Position numbers and translations under genes: made by a program. A stretch of DNA of 64,000 bases. It comes from Selaginella moellendorffii (Eukaryota; Streptophyta; Lycopodiopsida; Selaginellales; Selaginellaceae). The first letter of the stretch is position 1. The number at the start of each line of letters is the position of its first letter. Where the stretch lies: contig NW_003314283.1 in NCBI RefSeq assembly GCF_000143415.4, forward strand, positions 505,495 through 569,494, in the 5' to 3' direction. A model generated the notes under the pieces. The model saw only the letters and a list, made by a program, of their open reading frames with translations, searched no databases and was not told the DNA's origin. Positions 1 through 11,863 of the stretch are shown piece by piece.

Positions 1-806
1 ACACTCATCTATGCAAAATTTCTTTATTCATTGTAAAACCAGTCACTTGCAAAGTATTTTTCATTACTCTTACCAAGGGGAGTGCCTTAAATATGTAATG
101 ATAACCCTATGGCATTGAAAAGGCACTAAAAATCTAACTCACATACTAAAAATTGTAAACCTTGCTATTAACATGTTAAAAAAATCTAACTATGGGGATA
201 TAGTGCAAAAAATCATACACATGGCACTAATTTGGAATTTACCATACATATGTGGTAAGCACCAATACATGCCATGCATAAAAAAAGAAATGCTCAAAAT
301 ATTATTTTGTAAGTCACACATGTATGTTATACACATATGCTTTTTTAATATATGTTTTGAAAGCGTGCTAAATTTTTGTCTAGGCCACAGTATGCCTAGG
401 CATACCTCCCAAATGGCAAATGGCAAGCAGTTTATGATTGCAATGGGAGGGAAAAATAATAGTGTGAGCATGTTTTAGGGTATTATTAAACTACTTAGTT
501 TGATTTATACTTGGCAGTCATAAGTCATCTATTATTTTATTCTTTACATTAAAAATATATTAAATACTTAGTAATAGTAGGTTGCTGTTGCTAAGAAATA
601 AAAAAACAGTATTTATATAAATTATTATATATTTTATTTTATATAAATATATATAGAACAGAGATAGGAAGTTACCAAGCACAAATATAATATAGTATTG
701 TTTATATATTATATTTTGTACAAGGTGGTGTTGGAACTTCCTATGGTACTTTGAAATAAGCTCAATTCACATATAAATTTTGATTATATAGATTTTCTAA
801 AAATCT
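1..806. other. AT-rich intergenic stretch, no gene seen
   Basis: Very AT-rich sequence with homopolymer and TA runs. Two overlapping short ORFs on opposite strands (173-478 and 190-471) have no recognisable protein features. The last part presumably holds the promoter of the CVNH gene that starts at 807. Confidence 0.6.
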
Positions 807-1425
807 ATGGCTTTGGTTGTGCAAATCAATTTTACAGTGCAACTGATCCTCTTGCTAATCACATGTACTTATACATATGGGTTGGAAAATGCAAAATCTA
901 ATAATAACACCCTTAATAATGCTATAAATCCTTTTGTGAGCACGAATAAGACCATATTATGGATGAATGTAAGTGACATTTCTAAAAGCATAGATGAAAT
1001 ACCAGATGTAAGTCATGTTTTACTTCTATTACTTTCATTTATAAAACTTTTGTGACATGTTCCAGTTTATATGTGGGAGATTTCAAGCAACTTGTACTAA
1101 TATCCGTTTATATATTTATAAAGCTTTAAAAATTGTGATGGTTGGAGCAAAATGTGATTCTGGGGATGGTGGATATGGGAATGTAATGGTGGATACTAAT
1201 AATGGTATAAGTAACGAATTTGGAAGGCTAAATAGAGGAAGTGATTACACTGACTCTTGCGATATAGATTCTATTGAGCTACATGGTTCAATCCTTGCAG
1301 CAAGTTGTAAGAATAAAGATGGTTATTTACATACTTCTTTTCTGCAGTTAAACTACCTTTTGAGGAATGTATTTGGCTCCTTGTTCTTTTGCCCTCTACC
1401 ATCTCTTAGAACTGAACTGATTTAA
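807..1425 (+). CDS. Secreted CVNH-domain (cyanovirin-N homology) lectin-like protein
   Basis: Two exons, 807-1007 and 1066-1425, are joined across a 58-nt GTAAGT...CAG intron and stay in frame. The first exon encodes a hydrophobic signal peptide (MALVVQ...LLLITCTYTYG), so the product is probably secreted. The second encodes two tandem CVNH-like repeats. The first runs from FQATCTNIRL through DGGY to a D-x-N element. The second contains YTDSCDIDSIELHG, LAASCKNKDG and SFLQLN. Each repeat keeps its pair of cysteines, as expected for CVNH disulphides. Known CVNH proteins bind high-mannose glycans, and the family is reported from cyanobacteria, ascomycetes and a few ferns and lycophytes. Oddities are an insertion of about five residues between the first cysteine pair, and a spacer of roughly 40 residues after the signal peptide. 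Sugar binding is inferred from the family. The ATG is the first in frame and opens the signal peptide. Confidence 0.68.
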
Positions 1426-1716
1426 AAAATAATATATTAAAAAATTAAGGTAAAATTATTGTTGGTTTGCACTTTGTAATGATTCTATTATTATTAAGTT
1501 TTAATATTAATGAAGGCTGTTATAAAGAAAAAAGATTTCGGTGTTGCTGGAACAAAAAAATTAAATTTTAACTATCTTTTTCTTTTTCATTGGCAGATAA
1601 AATTGTATGGGATATACTAAGAATATGTATTGAAAAATACACGTGGCAGCGACTCTGGGAAAACCTCTTGGCTCAAATTTTTTTAGGGTTCTCTCTCCTT
1701 TTCCGGTTGTAATGCC

Positions 1717-3347
1717 ATGACGGAGAAGAAAGGTGATGGCGATGCCACCGCCAAGAACAACAGCAGCAACAAGGTATGGAAGCGTCCAGTCAAGAGATCG
1801 TTCACAGGCGCTGCCGCCGCCAATGCCGCCGCCGCTGCGGTGCGCTCCAGATCCTCGCAGAAATCCTCCAGATCCAGCCTCACTCTCGCTCCCAAGGCCA
1901 GCAACGCGATCAATTCCCAGAATCCCACGCCAGCGTCCCTGGAGATCGTCCCCGACGAGGCGCTGGGCAATATTTTGGGGCGGATCTCCGACGGGAGAAT
2001 GCTGGCCCGGTGCGCGGGCGTGTGCCGGCGGTGGCGTCGCGTCTGTCGCCAAGTCCCGGTTCTGAAGCTCGTGCTAAGGAAGATGCAAGCTTGGCAGGCG
2101 GAGGGCGTCATCTCGGCGGCGCTGCTCGAGAGGAAAGGCCTGCGGGACTTTGAAGTGAGATTTGTGTGCCCGAGAAAGTATGCCTCGGAGGGAGTCCGCG
2201 AGAGCCGCGTCTTTGGCTGCCTGTGGAGGCTCAGCTCCAGCATCGAGACGCTGGCTTTGATCTGCCCAAACACCGTCTACTTCAAGCTCTGGACTTGGCT
2301 CGCAAAGTTCCCACGCCTGCTCAGCTTGAAGATCCACTGCGGGAGGATCGAAGAGAACCCGTTGAACAACTGCCTGAATCAGCTCCGGCGCTGCGAGTTC
2401 TCCCGGACGATCATCGCGGAGCCGATGCTCGAGGACCTCGTCAAGTTCTCTCCAGTTCTCGAGGAGCTCGTGGTCGTGGGCTGCGACCCGATCGAGTCCC
2501 TGGCGCTGGAGAGCTCGAGCCTCCGGTATCTCAACTTGGTGGCCACCGAGGAGTATCCAATGAAGAGCTTGGAGCTCCTCACCCTGGGGCTCAAGGATCT
2601 CTACATTTGTCACGTCGAGGAGCTCCAAGTGAATGGCTACGAGCTCGTCCATCTCGGGATCTACTCGGCGTGCCAGCCTCGCATCTCGAGCTTGCATCAT
2701 CTGCTCAGCTTGGAGATGGATGGCAAAGGCTGGGCTCTGGAATCTATAGAACACATCGTCTGTGCTGCACAAGTCGTCCGCCACCTTGTGATCAAGGCTT
2801 CCATCTCCGAGACGAGGCCTCTCCGGATCGAGCACTACTTGTCGCCGATGTTTTGCTTGCAAGCCGTGATCCTCGAGTCCAATCTTCTCGAGGTATGTGT
2901 TTTCTTAGCTTTCTTCTCTTCTTTCAGGGGACTGATTCGAGGTTTTCTAGCTTCTGTCCGCCAGTGCTTTTGCCGTGGCTTTGCGGAGATACCATTCGAT
3001 GGAGACGAGCCAGTGTTTGCTCTCAAGAAGGTTGCAGTGAAGCTCTCGGAGGAGACACGGGACTGCACGGGGCTGCTCAAGGCTCTGGTGAGCTACTGCC
3101 CGGATTTACAGATCTTGGTGGTGGATACGACGGAGCTCGAGCTTGGAAATCTCAGCGAGCTCCAGCAGCTCAAAGATCAGGAGCAGTCTCCCCAGCGGCG
3201 AGTTCTACTCTATAGTGATCCCAAAGACCAGCGCTTAGTGAAAGAAATCGCCGAGATCCTTGCAGCGGACTCCAAAAAGGTAGAATTTTTTTTTTTTTTT
3301 CTTCTCTTGGTTAGAAACTAAACTTCTCTTTGTTTTCTCAGGTTTGA
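1717..3347 (+). CDS. F-box/leucine-rich-repeat protein
   Basis: The long open frame starts at ATG 1717. A basic, Ala/Ser-rich N terminus of about 65 residues precedes an F-box at roughly residues 69-115 (LEIVPDEALGNILGRI, then CAGVCRRWRRVCRQVPVLKL). The remainder has leucine-rich repeat character (LEDLVKFSPVLEELVVVGC, SLRYLNLVA, CPDLQILVVDTTEL). Such proteins normally recruit substrates to SCF ubiquitin ligases through SKP1; the substrate here is unknown. An in-frame intron is probable at 2893-2964 (GTATGT...CCAG, 72 nt), although the frame is also open without splicing. A terminal intron at 3280-3341 joins to GTT TGA, so the protein ends with Val at 3344. The CDS is therefore 1717-2892, 2965-3279 and 3342-3347. 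The gene is convergent with the minus-strand gene ending at 3456. G+C is much higher than in the upstream DNA. Confidence 0.8.
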
Positions 3348-3455
3348 ATTTAGAAGCCGCAAATATACACCAAAGATACGGTGAATTTAGAGTATGATCT
3401 ATAATGGTCGTTCCTTTTTCCATGCTTTCTTGATCAAATTTTGCGATGGTTCTAG

Positions 3456-4696
3456 CTAGTACACTGGAACCTTGTCATCTACTCTGGTGGAATACGCATG
3501 AATCCCTCCAGACACATTGTGGAGGCGAGAGAATCCCTGTTCCACGTTTGTAAGGATCATGTCAGCAATAAAAAGAAAACCAGTGAAATGTTAGACCTGG
3601 GATTTCAACCATTGAGCTGCTTGTAGCGATCTTACTCCATGGTGGCACTGCTCCAAAACGGTCAAGCGAAGAACTTAAAAGCCAAAAACAAAGACTATAC
3701 CACGACGAACGTGTCTTTGTCCGGATCAAGCGTGTCGCCGATTGTTGGTCCCCATTCTCCAAATTGGCTCAAAGGAAATGGCTTGAATCCATCCAGGCTA
3801 GCTATTTTTCTGCGAGAAAAATGAGTTTATAGAGCTTTACACAGAAGGATTGGGAGTAGAAATCCAAGCACTTACATCTCTTTGAGCTCTCTCACGTCAA
3901 GAAGTTGTGCGTTCTCCCTGAATTCGGGGTCTTTCATTCGCTTGGCGAGCTCTTCCGGTTGGATTTCCACCAAAAAGCCAGCTTGCCTGTGCACACAAGA
4001 GACTGTAAGTTATAACAGTGTGATACGATTGACAAAACCTTTCTGATAAAACTTGAAGTAGATGCCAGCCAAACTTCGTCTTTGCACGCACGATTTTGTT
4101 CAGCGGTGCGCTAAATGCTGCTTCTTCAAACTCGGGCACCTGATAGCAAGAACAAAAGGAAAACAAATGAGAAAACTCGCCAGGCCAATGTTTGTTTACC
4201 ATGCGTCCTTTGCTGACCCATCCCAGCATCCCACCATTTTTCTTCGAGGGGCAAATCGAGTGCTCCGTGGCTAAGTCGCTCAAATCGATATCCTCTATAG
4301 AGAGAAGGAAAAAAATCACAGAGTCGAGAGAAAAGAAACGATTTGGAGACAATGGAAAGGTGGCTCATACCTTGAACGAGTCGTTTCTGGAGCTCAGTGA
4401 GCAATTGAAGCTGGTCCTCCTTGACGAGCAAGTGCTGGACTAAAATCTCCCGATCTTGATTCCCCGAAGTGCCTGGAGAAGGAAACAAGCTTGAATCCCG
4501 TGGAATGAAGATGAAGGTCGCGGAATTTTCACGAAATCTTACCTGCGCTGCAATACATTCTATGCGCCGCTGCCGTGGCCACATCCTTCCAGCTCCTGGA
4601 TTCGAGAAACCTGAATGCCGGATGGATTTTCTTCGCGGCCAGCCTCAGCGCAGGCACCAAAGGCAGCGGCAATGCAGGGGCGGCGAGCGGCGCCAT
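3456..4696 (-). CDS. Plastid-type PpiC (parvulin) / rhodanese fusion protein
   Basis: Eight short exons on the minus strand are 4696-4543, 4472-4371, 4294-4200, 4139-4039, 3986-3876, 3809-3701, 3647-3597 and 3536-3456. They total 804 nt (267 aa) and every splice keeps frame. The N terminus (MAPLAAPALPLPLVPALRLA) resembles a plastid transit peptide. Next comes a parvulin PPIase domain: REILVQHLLV, LSDLATEHSICPSKKNGGML, GWVSKGRMVPEFEEAAFSAP and KTKFGWHLLQV. A single rhodanese domain follows (LLDVRELKEIKIASLDGF, then CHHGVRSLQAAQWL and VSGGIHAYS). The rhodanese loop keeps Cys in CHHGVRS. The layout matches the plant rhodanese-like/PpiC-domain protein family (Arabidopsis At5g19370 type). Prolyl isomerase and sulfurtransferase activities are inferred from the family. 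The gene diverges from the RNR2 gene with 309 bp between start codons. Confidence 0.88.
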
Positions 4697-5005
4697 CGCT
4701 GCGCGGCGACGCCATTGGCAATGGAGCAACGCAATGGAGCCCTCGTAGCGAAGCATATTCTCCACACAAGAAAGAAAAATGGACACAGTAACAAGATTCC
4801 AGAATAATTGATTGACTGTTTGACCCACTTGACCGTTGTTAGGTCTTTGACCAGATGCCACGTGTATTTTGCCACAACATTTTACTGAGACAAACAAAAT
4901 ATTTAATCGAATATGCCTTGGCGCCATAGATTTGAAAGCCCCGCCCATACTCTCTATTCTCTCTTTACTTTCTTTCTTTTTCTATTAGGGTTCTAGGCCG
5001 GGGCG
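4697..5005. promoter_or_regulatory. Shared divergent 5' region of the PpiC/rhodanese and RNR2 genes
   Basis: The start codons at 4696 (minus) and 5006 (plus) are separated by 309 bp, so both genes must be driven from this segment or from overlapping 5' UTRs. A pyrimidine-rich run (CTCTATTCTCTCTTTACTTT and onward) lies just upstream of the RNR2 ATG. I could not place TATA boxes or named cis-elements with confidence. Confidence 0.5.
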
Positions 5006-6574
<1,569 letters not shown>

Positions 6575-7033
6575 ACACAATTCATGTAAGTATATTCACT
6601 CTGCCGCTTTCTACACGGCATTCCAGGACTAACATTTTCTTTTCTTCTTCCCAGCAGGCTGACAAAGACCGCAAAACGAATAGAGCACTGTTCTCGGTGT
6701 GTATCTACGTAACTACAGCTCCTAAAGTAATTTCGCTACGTAAGTGTGGAAAACAAGTTTATAAACGAAATCAAACTAGTGGGATTCGAGGCAATTCTGA
6801 CTGAAGAGAAAAATCAACTGAAATGGAAGCAAGGTGGAAGCTTTGGTAAAGAGAAAAAAAAATCAACCTTTGAAAACGTCTTTCGTTAGTCTTATTTACA
6901 CGCAAAAGAGATTTTTAGTAAACAAAACAAGTCTCGGGTAGAATGGAGTTCAAGAAAGAAAAATGAGAGAAGCTCTTCATCCATAAATTGTGGAACTCAA
7001 GAATCTCCACTGCCGTGGCTTCGCAAACTTCAT
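6575..7033. other. Intergenic, 3' of RNR2 and 5' of the first LHT gene
   Basis: About 460 bp of AT-rich sequence with no supportable ORF. It should contain the RNR2 3' UTR and the promoter/5' UTR of the transporter gene starting at 7034. Confidence 0.5.
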
Positions 7034-8823
7034 ATGGCTGGGGGACTTACAGTTAGAAAAAATTTCTTATTCATTATGTTCTTTGAGATTCGTATTTTTT
7101 CGATCCAGGGATTCCTCCTCACGAAATGGCGCTCCTGGATCTTGCTCAACGATTCCTGGTCGAGCAAATGGTGGTACTCGACCGTGCACATTGTCACCGT
7201 GACGGTGGGAGCCGGGGTCTTGAGCTTGCCGACGGTCATGGCCTACTTTGGATGGTAAGATCTCTGATCGCTCACAAGAAGTTCCATCGATCACGATGAA
7301 ACCAATCTTACTCCAGGGCGCTCGGAACTATGCTGCTGGTTGGATTCCTGATCCTGAGCCTGATGTGCTACTGGCAGCTGATTGAAATGCACGAGACTGA
7401 ACATGGCCGCCGGTTCGATCGATACCACGAGCTGGGACAGCACATCCTGGGACGCCATCTCGGATTCTGGCTCATTGCTCCGCTCCAGGCCATCGCCCAA
7501 GTGGGAATTGACACGGTTTACATCATCGCCGGGGCGAATTCCCTCGAGCACGTCTACTCACTCTTTGACAAATGCAAAGAGCTGGACGTCCATAAATGCA
7601 AGGGCATCAACCTGACTTACTGGATGATATTGTTCATGGGGGTGCAGCTCTTGCTCTCGCAGCTCCCGCACTTTCAGTCCATCACCTGGGTGTCATTCAT
7701 CGCTGCTGTTACAGCCATTGGGTAAAAAGCTGCTCTTTTTTCGCTTCGGTAAAATTGTTTACAGCTGTTTTACTACTTTGACAGGTATTGCACACTTGCC
7801 TGGGTTGGAATTCTGATTAAGCAACCTGCTTTAAGTTCAGGTTCAGCTGCATCTGCACCTACACAATGTTTTCAGAATGTTGGGCATGGCTATCCACATG
7901 GTTCCAAAGCTCACTTAGCTTTCGGGATCTTCACCTCTCTCGGGAAGCTGGCATTTGCAGTAGCAGCCGGGCACAACATTGCTCTCGAGATCCAGGCCAC
8001 GATCCCGAGCACTAGTCGCCACCCTTCGAAAAGAGCGATGTGGAGAGGGATTCTGGTGGCCTATCTGGTGGTTGCGTTTTGCTACTTGCCTGTGGCGCTT
8101 GTGGGATACAAGGTTTACGGGGATGAAACACGCGACTTGTGCTCCGGCTTGGACAATGTCCTGCTCAGGCTCAGGAATCCCAAACCGATGATTGTTCTCG
8201 CGGATTTGATGGTTTTCATACATCTGTGTGGCAGCTACCAAGTACGTCGCTTGTTTTTTCCTCTGTTCTTGACAAGTGCAATTGTGCAGGTGCTTGCAAT
8301 GCCACTTTTTAGCAATTTTGAGACGCTCGTGGAGAGGATGTTCAAATTTGAGGCGAACCTCAAACATAGAATGATCATGAGATCGTGTTATGTTGGTAAT
8401 TCTAAAACTTTTTCATGTGCAGGTCTTTTGTTTATGTTTTTCTTTTCTTCTTCTTTCAGCCTTCACGTTTTTGCTGGCCGCATCACTTCCATTTTTTAGT
8501 GACCTTCAGGCCTTTATTGGAGGTTTTGCATTAGTTCCTACAACTTACGTGGTAATCATCTCATCATCTCATCATGATATTGCTAGATTTATTTCTTCTT
8601 TTCCAGATACCTTCCGTTCTTTGGCATTTTGAAAGAAAACCAGAAAGATATAGTCCCCAATGGATAGCAAACTTGGTAAGTGGAAATTCTCTGAAGTCCT
8701 TACTGCTCATACATTGATTTTTAGATCTGCATATCCTTTGGAACCGTGGTGATGTTTACATCGACCACAGGTGGGCTTCGGAGTTTGATATTGAAAAGAG
8801 AAAAATCAAAGCCTTTTTCTTGA
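7034..8823 (+). CDS. LHT-type amino acid permease (AAAP family), copy 1
   Basis: Eight exons are 7034-7051, 7109-7254, 7317-7721, 7785-8241, 8290-8395, 8460-8551, 8607-8675 and 8725-8823, giving 463 aa. The protein is a multi-span membrane permease of the amino acid/auxin permease family. Typical lysine-histidine-transporter motifs are WWYSTVHIVTVTVGAGVLSL near the N terminus, PLQAIAQVGIDTVYIIAGA, LSQLPHFQSITWVSFIAAV, AFGIFTSLGKLAFAVAAGHN and ALVPTTYVIPSVLWH. Proton-coupled uptake of amino acids at the plasma membrane is inferred from the family; the substrate range is not readable. The first exon (MAGGLT) was chosen by analogy with the neighbouring copy, and its donor (ACA/GTTAGA) is weak, so the start is the least certain part. 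Exons 2 and 5-8 have the same lengths as in copy 2, which shows a tandem duplication. Confidence 0.86.
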
Positions 8824-9002
8824 GCAATATATCGGTACAATTTGTTTTTCTTTTTTTCTTTCTCTCGAAGTCAGCTGTGTTTATAATGAAAAACTCAATT
8901 TACACCTGCAGCATGATTTGAAACTTTCATAGCTCACCAGAGTGGACACGCTGGTAAAAAGAGTGAGCTATGAGTGAGAATGCTTAAGAATGAATTAGTG
9001 AG

Positions 9003-9060
9003 GTGGGCTTCGGAGTTTGATATTGAAAAGAGAAAAATCAAAGCCTTTTTCTTGAGCAAT
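9003..9060 (+). repeat. Duplicated 3' end of LHT copy 1
   Basis: This stretch repeats 8770-8828, covering the terminal coding part (GGLRSLILKREKSKPFS and stop) and a few following bases, almost without change. The copy is followed by GGTACC and unrelated sequence. It is a non-functional local duplication about 230 bp downstream of the real stop. Confidence 0.85.
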
Positions 9061-9109
9061 TATCGGTACCTTCCAGAGGAAACGAAGGGAAGATCACCCA
9101 AAAGTCAGT

Positions 9110-9520
9110 TGTTGGCACGTTCAAGGATGGCAACTGTCATTTCTTTGCAAGTTTTCTTTTATTTGGGTGTAGCGATCTGATTCTCGTTGCTCTTAGTTGT
9201 AATGAAAGATCCCTTCTTCAGCGTTAATGAAAGTTTTACTTATTTAGTCTTTATAAAAGTGGTAAAAATTTGCAAAAAAAAGTATTAAAGTCAGTTGTTG
9301 GCATGTTCAAGTGTTTCTTTACCAGTTTCGAGCATGTCAAAACTGAATTCTATAGTTTTATAGAGATTAAATAAGTAAAACTTTCATAGCTCATAGTCAA
9401 CATTAACACTGAAGAAGGGATCTTTCATTACAAATAAGAGCAACGAGAATCAGATCGCTACACCCAAAAAAAAGAAAACTTGCAAAGAAATGACAGTTGC
9501 CATCCTTGAACGTGCCAACA
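9110..9520. repeat. Large fold-back inverted repeat between the two LHT genes
   Basis: Bases 9110-9251 reappear as the reverse complement at 9364-9520, with about 112 nt between the arms. Arm 2 carries an insertion of about 17 nt near 9390-9406. The arms can be read directly: TTCAAGGATGGCAACTGTCA in arm 1 and its complement TGACAGTTGCCATCCTTGAA in arm 2. The loop contains another direct copy of the arm start (9287-9311). A transcript across it would form a long hairpin. It could be a fold-back element or an inverted duplication of the LHT copy 1 3' flank. Confidence 0.85.
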
Positions 9521-9641
9521 CCGACAGCGACACATGAACGAGGACTGGAACTCTCACTGCTCACACGACTCATGAACTAGTTCCATGAGATCCATGTCTC
9601 AGGATTCTCCATCCCTTTATGTAGCTAGCTAGCTCTTGACA

Positions 9642-11429
9642 ATGGCTGGAATAAAGGTAGGTTCTAGAGATTCATCTCCTTCTTTCTAAATCCTCGCAAA
9701 AATCTCCCAGAAATCCCTCCTCAAGAGATGGCGCTCGTGGATCTTGCTCAACAATTCCTGGACAAGCCGGTGGTGGTATTCCGCGGTTCACATCACCACA
9801 GTGACGGTGGGAACCGGAGTTTTGGGCTTGCCGACAGTCATGGCCTTCTTCGGATGGTAATTGTGATGCTCCACTCTCTCCAGAACCGCGTGATCGACTC
9901 ACAGGATCCAGGGAACTCGGCACCATCCTGATTGTGGGCTTCATGATCCTGAGCCAGATGTGCTACTGGCAGCTGATTGGATTGCACGAGACCCAAGAGG
10001 GCCGCCGCTTCGATCGATACCCTGAGCTGGGACAGCACCTCCTGGGCGACTCTCTGGGATTCTGGCTCATCGCTCCACTCCAGGCCATCGCCCAAGTGGG
10101 AATCGACACAGTCTACGTCGTCGCGGGAGCGAATTCCCTCCAGCACATCTACTCGCTCTTCCACGAATGCAATGCTTTGGATTGCGGTGCCATGAAGTTG
10201 ACCTACTGGATGCTCGTCTTCATGGCCGTCCAGCTCTTGCTCTCGCAGCTCCCACACTTACAATCAATCACTTGGGTGTCATTCATAGCAGCAGTCACAG
10301 CCATTGGGTAAGAAACGAAGAAAAAAAGTTACTCTCTTTCACCTTCATCCTCTTCCAGGTACTGTACACTAACTTGGGTTTCCATTCTAATTAACCATCC
10401 ACCTTCACCTTCACCGTCACCACCTTCACCTTCATCGTCTTCCGCGTGTTTCGCGAATGTCGAGCATGGCTACCCGCAAGGATCCAAAGCTCACATAACT
10501 TTCGGGATCTTCACCTCTCTCGGTAAGCTGGCATTTGCGATGGCGGCCGCGCACAATGTGGCTCTCGAGCTCCAGGCGACGATTCCAAGCACTCGCAATC
10601 GCCCCTCGAAACGAGCAATGTGGAGAGGGATGCTGATCGCGTATATCGTGGTCGCGTTTTGCTACTTGCCGGTGGCGCTGGTGGGATACCGGTTCTACGG
10701 CAACGAGACTCGCGATACTTGCCCGGGGATCGACAATGTCCTGCTCAGGCTCAAGAGTCCCAAACCGATGATTGTTCTCACGAATTTGATGCTTTTCATT
10801 CACTTGTGCGGTAGCTACCAGGTAAGCTTTCCATTTTCTCCAGAGGTTTTCTTCGTTCGAGCTCTTGGATGTGCCACAGGTGCTAGCGATGCCGATTTTC
10901 AGCAACTTTGAAACATTTTTGGAGAGGAAGTACGAGCTTGAGCTGAGCTTCATGCTGCGAACGATCGGCAGATATAGTTATGTTGGTAAGACTTTGATGA
11001 TGATGAATCTCTTCGATGAATTTTTTTTACCTTTGAGCGCAGTTCTGACGTTGATGCTGGCCGCAGCGTTTCCTTTCTTTGGTGATCTTGAAGCCTTCTT
11101 TGGAGGTTTTGCTTTAATTCCAACGACTTACGTGGTAAGTTCCTGCTTGATACATCCAGAACTTAAGACTTTGTTTGTTTTTAGATACCTTCTGTTCTCT
11201 GGCATTTGAGTAGGAAGCCCGAGCCATTTAGTCCGCCATGGATAGCAAACCTGGTAAATGAAATTAAAGACCAAAGAAAAAACTGTTTTAAAACTCTCTA
11301 GCTACTGACTCACATTGCATTTGTTTTTAGTTGTGTATTTCCTTTGGAATAGCGGTGATGGCTACTTCGACGATAGGTGGCCTTCGTAACTTGATAATGA
11401 AACGGCGGGAACTGGAATTCTTTCAATAA
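9642..11429 (+). CDS. LHT-type amino acid permease (AAAP family), copy 2
   Basis: Eight exons are 9642-9656, 9711-9856, 9912-10307, 10359-10821, 10880-10985, 11043-11134, 11185-11253 and 11331-11429, giving 461 aa. The start exon encodes only MAGIK and joins in frame to KSLLKRWRSWILLNN. Motifs match copy 1: VHITTVTVGTGVLGLP, LQAIAQVGIDTVYVVAGANS, FGIFTSLGKLAFAMAAAHN and LIPTTYVIPSVLWH. Every intron position is shared with copy 1 and most exon lengths are identical. A proline/serine-rich insert (HPPSPSPSPPSPSSSSA) lies in the loop after the YCTLTWVSILI helix, where copy 1 has a different Ser/Ala-rich loop. It is predicted to be a plasma-membrane amino-acid importer, like its neighbour. The gene is intact. 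Confidence 0.9.
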
Positions 11430-11863
11430 GTTGGGAGTCATTTACTCTCCATCCCTGTTAAACACAGCATCAGAGTGGAAACAGAAAAGAAAAATTCAAA
11501 TGTTACTGCTAGACTACGTTCCAAGAAAAAGTACGTTGAGACAAAGTCGAGATCGATTCCATCGCCACCGGCCCCCAGATGAAGCCTCTGCTCGTGAATA
11601 AAAAAACATTTTCCCAGTGAGGCTCATCTCTGTGGGACAGATGGAAGAAACCGTACCTTAGAAAGCGTTTTCTTCCTACGGTAGACGAGTCTTTGATGGA
11701 GAATCTTATTGTGGAGAGTAAAAAAAGAGGAGTAATCGCCGCTCCCAGGGCAGCCCCGAGTTGTGGCCTGCATATATAAGCGAGAAGCCTCGACGAGGAA
11801 GTGAACGAGTACCTTCCCATTCTTGAGTAGTTCTTTTTTTTTTTTTTTTTTTGTCCAGGCAAG
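11430..11863. other. Intergenic, upstream of the ABCB gene
   Basis: No supportable ORF. A possible TATA-type element (GCATATATAAGCG) lies near 11770, and a poly(T) run at about 11835-11852 sits directly before the ATG at 11864. Confidence 0.45.

Noticed and set aside
173-478. Overlapping ORFs of about 100 codons on both strands
   Set aside because: They lie in AT-rich DNA, mirror each other on opposite strands, and have no signal peptide, domain or splice context.
2074-2862. 262-codon minus-strand ORF
   Set aside because: It is the antisense shadow of the F-box/LRR coding exon, whose sense frame has clear F-box motifs and codon use.
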